From Myxococcales bacterium (GTDB taxonomy: Bacteria; Myxococcota_A; Polyangia; Fen-1088), in contig PMZX01000435.1 in assembly GCA_003170035.1 (NCBI GenBank), positions 1 through 5,281 of the forward strand: 5,281 bases of DNA. Reading direction: 5' to 3'. Under the pieces are notes generated by a model. That model searched no databases. It was given only the letters and a program-made list of their open reading frames with translations, and had not been told where the DNA came from. Made by a program: the position numbers and the translations under genes. Shown here piece after piece: positions 1 to 5,281 of this stretch. The first letter of the stretch is position 1; each line of letters opens with the position of its first letter.

Positions 1-2057
1 AGAACCTGCTGCGCGCGGGCGGCGTTCCCGTGCCTGAGGGCCGCCTGGTGACCGATCCAGCCGATGCCTGGCAGGCGGCCGAGGAGATCGGCGTGCCGGT
101 GGTGGTCAAACCGCGCGACGGCAACCATGCCCGCGGCGTGTTCACCAGTCTGACCAGCGAGGCTCAGGTGCGGGCGGCGTTCGAGGTTGCGATCCATGAA
201 GGTAGCGGCGTGATTGTCGAGAAGTTCGCCGAGGGCGCCGAACACCGCCTGCTGGTGGTGGGTGGAAAGCTGGTGGCAGCCACCCGCGGAGATATCGCTA
301 GCGTGGTCGGTGATGGCCAGAAGACCGTGGCCCAGCTCGTCGACGAGCAGATTAATTCCGATCCCAGGCGTGGCTCGTATGAATCCTGTCCACTTTGCCA
401 GATCACCTTGAAGGATGAGACCACGCTCCTCAATCTCGAACGCCAGGGCTACCGTCCGGACAGCGTGCCGCCTGCCGGCGCGTCGGTCGTGGTCCAGTAC
501 AGCGACAACCTGGCCATCGACGTGACCGACCAGGTTCACCCCAGCATAGCAGCCCACGCGGCGTTGGCGGCCCAGATCGTCGGCCTGGATGTGGCCGGGC
601 TCGACTTGGTGGCGAACGACATCTCGCAGCCGCTGGAAGACCAGGGCGGGGTCGTGGTCGAGGTCAACGCCGGGCCGGGACTAGCCATGCACCTGGCGCC
701 CTCGGTGGGTACGCCCCGACCGGTGGGCGAGGCCATCGTGGATACGCTTTTTCCGCCGGGCGAGAACGGCCGCATCCCCATCGTGTGCGTGACCGGCACC
801 AACGGCAAGACCACGGTCACCCGCCTGGCGGCGCACATACTGCGCTCGGCCGGGCGTGTGGTGGGCATGACTTCCAGCGATGGCATCGACGTGTCGGGCC
901 GTACCATCGAGGGCGGGGACTGCGCTGGCCCGCGCAGCGCGCGCAAGATCCTGGTCAACCCGCAGGTCGAGGCCGCGGTATTCGAAGCCGCTCGCGGCGG
1001 GATTCTGCGCGAGGGTCTTGGCTTCGACCGTTGCGATGTGGCGGTGGTGACCAACATCGGCCAGGCCGACCATCTGGGACTGCACAATGTGAACACTGTG
1101 GACGACATGTTCACGGTCAAGCGCACACCGGTGGACGTGGTCTTGCCCACCGGCTCCGCCGTGCTCAACGCCGCCGATTCACTGGTGGCGAAGATGGCCT
1201 CGCTGTGCGCGGGCTCGGTGATCTTCTTTGCCATCGACGGTGCGCATCCGACGCTGCAGCAGCATCGCAGCCAGGGCAAGCGCGCAGCCTTCGTGCGCGA
1301 CGGTCAGTTGATTCTGTGTGAAGGACCGTCGGAAACCGACCTTATCTCGATCAACGAGATCCCCCTCACCCACTCCGGGCGCGCGCCTTTCCAGGTGGAG
1401 AACGCCCTGGCGGCCGCCTCGGCTGCATGGGCGCTGGGTCTGCCCCAGGAAGCCATCCGGACCGGCCTGGAGACCTTCCGTGCCGACCGGCAGGACGATC
1501 CCTGCCGCTTCAACGTTCTTCCCCATGGTGAAGCCACCCTGGTGATCGACGACTGCCACAATGTCTCGGCGCTCGCGGCAGTCGTGTCGGCGCTGGACCG
1601 ATTTCCCCACTGGCGGCGTACCGCGGTCTATTCAGCCGGCGACGGAAGACGTGACGAAGACATAATCCGGCAAGGCGAGATCCTGGCCGCTGCCTTTGAC
1701 CACGTCGTCCTGTACGACGACCCATCAGCCGCGGATCGAGCCAAGGGTGATGTCCCTGGCCTGCTTCGCAGGGGCCTGGCGATTGGACCACGGGTCGTTG
1801 AAATCATCTATGTCTCTGACTATCGTGAGGCGGTGGGCAGGGCCTTGGGTCTTCTTGCATCGGGCGAGCTGGCGCTGGTTCAGGCCCTCGACGGCGACGT
1901 CGAAGAAAGTCTTGCTGTGTTATCGGCCATCGGCGTGGTTAGCGAAGAGAAAAAGGCACGCGGTGGTGCGGGAACTGCGAATAAACCCCATTCGCGGTCC
2001 GTCGTACCACCAGTGACCCTCCGGTCTTGGTCAAGGCCGGACTCGAAGAAAAACTAA
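1..2057 (+). CDS. cphA: Cyanophycin synthetase paralogue (CphA'-like), 5'-truncated by window edge
   Basis: Partial gene: the frame is open from base 3 with no stop upstream, and the first residues (NLLRAGGVPVPEG) align with residues 217 onward of the downstream CphA. The GTG at 30 is therefore an internal valine and not the start. About 216 residues (N domain, start of G domain) lie outside. The 684 visible residues hold the rest of an ATP-grasp G domain (VVVKPRDGNHARGV at 99-140; E-V-N metal/ATP motif at 660-668) and a Mur-ligase-like M domain (P-loop GTNGKT at 795-812, ARGGILREGLGFD near 990-1028, KRT at 1119). Compared with the neighbour it has lost the STGG loop (now NLAIDVTD near 507-530), DYGHN reads DDCHN (1548-1562), and the CTRGRPDGE segment is replaced (1716-1751). 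It ends in an unmatched basic tail of about 35 residues. Family knowledge: betaproteobacteria often carry such a cphA' next to cphA. Whether it is catalytic, uses another substrate, or assists CphA cannot be told from sequence; no frameshift is seen. Confidence 0.9.
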   Translation, partial: NLLRAGGVPVPEGRLVTDPADAWQAAEEIGVPVVVKPRDGNHARGVFTSLTSEAQVRAAFEVAIHEGSGVIVEKFAEGAEHRLLVVGGKLVAATRGDIASVVGDGQKTVAQLVDEQINSDPRRGSYESCPLCQITLKDETTLLNLERQGYRPDSVPPAGASVVVQYSDNLAIDVTDQVHPSIAAHAALAAQIVGLDVAGLDLVANDISQPLEDQGGVVVEVNAGPGLAMHLAPSVGTPRPVGEAIVDTLFPPGENGRIPIVCVTGTNGKTTVTRLAAHILRSAGRVVGMTSSDGIDVSGRTIEGGDCAGPRSARKILVNPQVEAAVFEAARGGILREGLGFDRCDVAVVTNIGQADHLGLHNVNTVDDMFTVKRTPVDVVLPTGSAVLNAADSLVAKMASLCAGSVIFFAIDGAHPTLQQHRSQGKRAAFVRDGQLILCEGPSETDLISINEIPLTHSGRAPFQVENALAAASAAWALGLPQEAIRTGLETFRADRQDDPCRFNVLPHGEATLVIDDCHNVSALAAVVSALDRFPHWRRTAVYSAGDGRRDEDIIRQGEILAAAFDHVVLYDDPSAADRAKGDVPGLLRRGLAIGPRVVEIIYVSDYREAVGRALGLLASGELALVQALDGDVEESLAVLSAIGVVSEEKKARGGAGTANKPHSRSVVPPVTLRSWSRPDSKKN

Positions 2058-2065
2058 CCAAACCC

Positions 2066-2077
2066 GAGACGGCCGCC
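2066..2077 (+). promoter_or_regulatory. Weak ribosome binding region before cphA, within the 20-bp gap
   Basis: The only purine-rich match ahead of the ATG at 2078 is GAGAC at 2066-2070, with GAG lying nine bases from the start codon. A better-looking GAAGAAAAA lies at 2045-2053, inside the end of the upstream gene and too far away for this ATG. With the upstream stop at 2055-2057, translation of cphA may depend partly on ribosomes finishing the first gene. This is an inference from spacing; no promoter was recognised between the genes. Confidence 0.3.
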
Positions 2078-4765
2078 ATGCAACTCAACAGAATTCGCGC
2101 ACTTAGGGGACCGAATGTTTGGAGTCGCCACACCGCGCTTGAGGTGACGGTCGATCTTGGACCGGCCCAGATGGCCGTGGCTGAGATCCCCGGATTCGGC
2201 AAGCGCCTGCGCGACCTTCTCCCCGACATATTCTCGGGGACGCAATGGGCTGAGGCCGATCTGACTGGTGCGACATCTGAGAGTGCCACCCTGGCGCATG
2301 CTTTGGAGCGGGTGGCGATGGCGCTGCAGAAGGGGGCACGGGTGCCGGTGTCCTTCAGCAAGACGGCCGCGACGAACGAAGCGGGTATGTGGAAGGTCGT
2401 GGTCGAGTATCGCGAGGAAGATGTGGCGCGTGCGGCGGTGGAGAGTGCGGTCCAGATCATCGACGCCGTGCTGGCCGAGCGAGGCTTTGACGTGCAGGCC
2501 ACGATCAAGCAGCTCCGTTCTCAGGATGAGGATCTGCGTCTCGGTCCCAGCACCGGGGCCATCGTGCGGGCAGCCGAGGCACGGGGGATTCCCACGCGCC
2601 GGCTGAACCAGGGCAGTCTGGTCCAGCTTGGCTGGGGCTCGCGCCAGCGACGGATCTTGGCGGCCGAGACCGATCGCACCAGCGCCATCGGCGAGTCCAT
2701 CGCCCAGGACAAGGAGCTGACCAAGCTCTTGCTCCGGTCGGTCGGCGTGCCCGTGCCGGCAGGCGGCCCGGTCAAGGATGCGGAAGAGGCTTGGGAGATG
2801 GCCCAGGAGATTGGGCTCCCGGTGGTGCTCAAGCCCCAGAACGGAAACCAGGGCCGTGGCGTGGCCGTCAATCTGACGACGCGCGAGCAGGTTTTCGCGG
2901 CCTACCAGGCCGCGCGGGCTGAGGGGTCGTCGGTGCTGGTGGAACGCTTTGCCCAGGGCGCTGACCACCGACTGCTAGTGGTGGGTGACCGGCTGATAGC
3001 GGCGGCTCGCCGCGATCCGCCCCGCGTGCAGGGCGACGGCAAGTCCACCGTGGCCGAACTGGTGGCAGCGGTCAATGCGGACCCGCGCCGGGGCGAAGAC
3101 CATTCCACCTCGCTCAGCAAGATGCGTCTAGATGCGATTGGACTGGCTGTCCTGGCCGGCCAGGGCTACACCCCGGATTCGATTCCGGAGGCGGGGATGC
3201 AGGTCCTTTTGCGCCAGAACGGCAACCTGAGTACGGGCGGTTCTGCGACCGACGTGACCGACCGCGTGCACCCCGAAAACGCCGCACGCGCGGTGGACGC
3301 GGCTCGCGTGATCGGGCTGGACATCGCCGGAGTGGACGTAATCTGCCGCGACATCAGCCGGCCGATGGAAGAGCAGGGCGGGATTGTCGTCGAGGTCAAT
3401 GCCGCGCCTGGGTTGCGCATGCACCTGGACCCATCGATTGGCAAGCCGCGACCAGTGGGCGAGGCCATCGTGTCCACCATGTTCCCGCCTGGGGAGAACG
3501 GGCGCATCCCTCTGGTGGCCGTGTCCGGCACCAATGGCAAGACAACCACCGTGCGTATGGTCGGCCATATCCTGAAGGCTGCCGGCCGGCACGTCGGCCT
3601 GGCCTGCACCGACGGCATCTACATCGACGACCGGCGCATCGACACCGACGATTGCAGCGGGCCCCGCAGCGCGCGCGCCGTGTTGTTCAACCCGCGGGTG
3701 GATGCGGCTGTGCTCGAAACCGCGCGAGGGGGCATCCTGCGTGAGGGCCTGGGCTTCGACATGTGCGACGTGGCCATCGTCACCAACATCGGCGAGGGCG
3801 ACCATCTGGGTATGGCGGGCATCGAGACCACGGAGCAGCTGGCCGAAGTGAAGCGCACCGTGGTGGAGAACGTGGCGCCCACCGGTGCGGCCGTGCTCAA
3901 CGCCGCCGACTCGATGACCGTGGCCATGGCGCCCTACTGTCCCGGCTCGGTGATCTTCTTCGCGCGCGATGCGCAGCACCCGCTCATCGTCGCTCACCGC
4001 GCGCGCGGTGGCCGCGCCGTGGTGGTACGTAACGACACGGTTTTTCTCGCCGAAGGTAACCGGGAGCAACGTGTGACCAGCCTGGGCGCGGTGCCGCTCA
4101 CCCGCGACGGAAAGATCGGCTTCCAGGTTGACAATGTGCTGGCTGCCACCGCCGCTGGTTGGTCGGTGGGTGTGTCGTGCGAGGTGATGCGCGCCGCTCT
4201 GGCCACCTTCACCAGCGACACCCGCAGCACGCCGGGGCGGTTCAACGTCCTCGACTATGAAGGGGCAACCATCGTGGTCGACTACGGGCACAACGCTGAC
4301 GCCTTGGTGGCGCTCATCGACGCCATCGGCCGCATGCCACACGATCGGCGTGTGGTCGTGTACACCGCAGCTGGAGATCGGCGCGATGTGGACATCGTTC
4401 GCCAGGCCGAGATCATCGGCAACGGCTTCGACCACGTGATCATCTACGAGGACAAGTGCACGCGCGGCCGGCCCGACGGCGAGGTGGTTTCGCTCATGCA
4501 CCACGGACTGGCGCGCAGCACGAGGGTGGCCGAGATCATCGAGACGCGAGGCGAGTTTGCCGCCATCGAGGTGGGGCTGCGCATGTTGTTGCCCGGGGAC
4601 TTGATCCTGGTTCAGGTCGATCAGGTGGATCCTTCCCTGGCCTTCATCGAGCAATTCGTCGCTGCCAACCGCATGCCAGCGGCTCCCGCCGCGCGCGTGC
4701 AGGCGGCGCCTCCGGCCTCGCAACCCGAGAAGCACGCCCTCCGCCTCGGCTCTCAGGTCGCGTGA
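2078..4765 (+). CDS. cphA: Cyanophycin synthetase CphA, complete, 895 aa
   Basis: Cytoplasmic enzyme that extends cyanophycin (multi-L-arginyl-poly-L-aspartate) using ATP: the G domain adds Asp to the backbone and the M domain couples Arg to the Asp side chain. The ATG at 2078 was chosen because MQLNRIRALRGPNVWSRH matches the usual CphA N-terminus; an in-frame TTG at 2027 would add 17 residues overlapping the previous gene and is less likely. Order: N domain about 1-155; ATP-grasp G domain from LRLGPSTG (about 153) to about 470, with ESIAQDKELTK (E206), VVLKPQNGNQGRGV (K252), NLSTGGSATD (S385 on) and EVNAAPGLRMHLDPS (E439, N441); M domain with P-loop GTNGKT (484-489, K488), ARGGILREGLGFD, EVKRT (K592), DYGHN (735-739) and CTRGRPDGE (R796, R798). 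All expected motifs are intact and the length is normal for the family. The last 30 or so residues are an Ala/Pro-rich variable tail. Second gene of a tandem pair, converging on sodB. Confidence 0.97.
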   Translation: MQLNRIRALRGPNVWSRHTALEVTVDLGPAQMAVAEIPGFGKRLRDLLPDIFSGTQWAEADLTGATSESATLAHALERVAMALQKGARVPVSFSKTAATNEAGMWKVVVEYREEDVARAAVESAVQIIDAVLAERGFDVQATIKQLRSQDEDLRLGPSTGAIVRAAEARGIPTRRLNQGSLVQLGWGSRQRRILAAETDRTSAIGESIAQDKELTKLLLRSVGVPVPAGGPVKDAEEAWEMAQEIGLPVVLKPQNGNQGRGVAVNLTTREQVFAAYQAARAEGSSVLVERFAQGADHRLLVVGDRLIAAARRDPPRVQGDGKSTVAELVAAVNADPRRGEDHSTSLSKMRLDAIGLAVLAGQGYTPDSIPEAGMQVLLRQNGNLSTGGSATDVTDRVHPENAARAVDAARVIGLDIAGVDVICRDISRPMEEQGGIVVEVNAAPGLRMHLDPSIGKPRPVGEAIVSTMFPPGENGRIPLVAVSGTNGKTTTVRMVGHILKAAGRHVGLACTDGIYIDDRRIDTDDCSGPRSARAVLFNPRVDAAVLETARGGILREGLGFDMCDVAIVTNIGEGDHLGMAGIETTEQLAEVKRTVVENVAPTGAAVLNAADSMTVAMAPYCPGSVIFFARDAQHPLIVAHRARGGRAVVVRNDTVFLAEGNREQRVTSLGAVPLTRDGKIGFQVDNVLAATAAGWSVGVSCEVMRAALATFTSDTRSTPGRFNVLDYEGATIVVDYGHNADALVALIDAIGRMPHDRRVVVYTAAGDRRDVDIVRQAEIIGNGFDHVIIYEDKCTRGRPDGEVVSLMHHGLARSTRVAEIIETRGEFAAIEVGLRMLLPGDLILVQVDQVDPSLAFIEQFVAANRMPAAPAARVQAAPPASQPEKHALRLGSQVA

Positions 4766-4786
4766 GCCAACCCTCCGAAGAAACCG
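4766..4786. other. 21-bp convergent gap between cphA and sodB
   Basis: The two stop codons face each other across 21 bases. A GGCTC/GAGCC pairing (4748-4752 with 4764-4768) spans the cphA stop, but it is short, has an 11-base loop and is not followed by a T-run on either strand. I see no convincing bidirectional terminator, so transcripts of the two genes probably overlap at their 3' ends or terminate inside the opposing gene. Confidence 0.5.
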
Positions 4787-5281
4787 CTACTTGAAGTTGT
4801 CGCTGGCGAAGCGCCAGTTGACGACTCTCCAGAACGCCTCGACGTAGTTCGCCCGCGCGTTTCGGTAGTCGATGTAGTAGGCGTGCTCCCACACGTCGCA
4901 GGTCAGGATGGCCTGCTGGCCTTCCTTGATGGGCGTGCCCGCATTGCTCGCCTGCTGGATGGTGAGGCTCCCGTCGGCGCCCTTGACCAGCCAGGCCCAG
5001 CCCGAACCGAAGAGTGTGACCGCCGCGTTGGTGAACTTTTCCTTGAAGGACGCGAACCCGCCGAAGCTCTTGCTGATGGCGTCGGCTAGGGGGCCATGCG
5101 GCTCGCCGCCACCCTGGGGCGACAGGCAGTTCCAGTAGAAGGTGTGGTTCCAGATCTGAGCCGCGTTGTTGAAGATCCCGCCCGAGGCTTTCTTGATGAT
5201 CTCCTCCAGAGAGAGGTCGGCGAATTCGGTGCCGGGGATGAGCTTGTTCAGGTTGGCCACATAGGTCGCGTGGTGCTTGCC
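4787..5281 (-). CDS. sodB: Superoxide dismutase [Fe], SodB, N-terminus beyond window edge
   Basis: Cytoplasmic iron superoxide dismutase, converting superoxide to hydrogen peroxide and oxygen; the family works as a dimer. The frame stays open to the right edge, where it reads GKHHATYVANLNKL, so the GTG at 5260-5258 is an internal valine; about 28 residues of a roughly 192-residue protein are missing. The 164 visible residues include NNAAQIWNHTFYWN, with a metal-ligand His at 5146-5144 and the Gln (5158-5156) that marks Fe-type enzymes, then FGSGWAWLV, SNAGTP, and DVWEHAYYIDYRN with the ligands Asp (4897-4895) and His (4885-4883). The first ligand His, expected two codons before the visible GKHH, falls just outside. 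The protein ends normally at NWRFASDNFK and a TAG at 4789-4787. Nothing suggests damage. The gene runs opposite to the cphA pair and its promoter is not in view. Mn or cambialistic use cannot be excluded from sequence alone, but the Gln position favours Fe. Confidence 0.97.
   Translation of the reverse strand, partial: GKHHATYVANLNKLIPGTEFADLSLEEIIKKASGGIFNNAAQIWNHTFYWNCLSPQGGGEPHGPLADAISKSFGGFASFKEKFTNAAVTLFGSGWAWLVKGADGSLTIQQASNAGTPIKEGQQAILTCDVWEHAYYIDYRNARANYVEAFWRVVNWRFASDNFK

Noticed and set aside
30..32. GTG at 30 as the start of the first gene
   Set aside because: The frame is open upstream to base 3 and encodes LLRAGGVPV, matching the interior of the G domain, so the gene begins before the window.
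536..1279. 247-codon open frame on the - strand opposite the first cyanophycin synthetase gene
   Set aside because: Low-complexity Ser/Thr/Pro/Arg-rich translation, no family resemblance, fully covered by the real gene on the other strand.
1..2057. First cyanophycin synthetase copy as a pseudogene
   Set aside because: The frame is uninterrupted over 684 codons with well-kept core motifs. The changes are in-frame substitutions and a clean short deletion, which fits a diverged functional paralogue better than decay.
2027..2077. TTG at 2027 as the start of the second cphA
   Set aside because: It would add 17 residues unlike any CphA N-terminus, whereas the ATG at 2078 gives the typical start followed by NRIRALRGPN.
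3128..4735. 535-codon open frame on the - strand opposite cphA
   Set aside because: Long antisense frames are common opposite GC-rich genes. The translation is His/Arg/Gly/Ala-rich with no recognisable domain, while the + strand carries an unmistakable CphA.
4748..4768. Possible terminator hairpin GGCTC...GAGCC around the cphA stop
   Set aside because: Only five base pairs with an 11-base loop, overlapping the coding end, and no T-run follows on either strand.

Overview
The window is dense, GC-rich bacterial DNA that is almost entirely coding. It carries three protein genes: two tandem cyanophycin synthetase genes on the + strand and an iron superoxide dismutase gene converging on them from the - strand. 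The GC content, the Fe-type SodB and the tandem cphA'/cphA layout suggest a proteobacterium, most likely a betaproteobacterium (Burkholderiales/Rhodocyclales-like) or a related gammaproteobacterium. This placement is inferred from gene types, as there is no rRNA or other marker.

Region 1 (1-2057, +) is the C-terminal 684 residues of a first cyanophycin-synthetase-like protein. Its N domain and the start of its ATP-grasp domain lie before the window. It keeps the overall fold motifs and the Mur-ligase P-loop GTNGKT. It differs from the second copy at several positions that look functional: a shortened STGG loop, R-to-A and D-to-A changes after the ATP-grasp E-V-N, DYGHN changed to DDCHN, and loss of the CTRGRPDGE segment. 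It is best called a divergent CphA' paralogue.

Region 2 (2078-4765, +) is a complete, canonical 895-residue cyanophycin synthetase (CphA). It begins 20 bp after the first gene stops, so the pair is almost certainly co-transcribed. CphA makes cyanophycin, a polyaspartate backbone with arginine side chains, by alternating ATP-dependent addition of Asp (ATP-grasp G domain) and Arg (Mur-ligase-like M domain). The polymer is a nitrogen and carbon store. No cyanophycinase or isoaspartyl dipeptidase gene is visible here.

Region 3 (4787-5281, -) is sodB, missing about the first 28 residues, which lie past the right edge. It ends 21 bp from the cphA stop. SodB detoxifies superoxide in the cytoplasm and has no obvious mechanistic link to cyanophycin.

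I found no RNA genes, insertion sequences, CRISPR arrays, convincing terminators or long non-coding stretches. The main point of interest is the divergence of the first cyanophycin synthetase copy. This arrangement resembles the known cphA'/cphA pairs of betaproteobacteria and is not a clearly new system.
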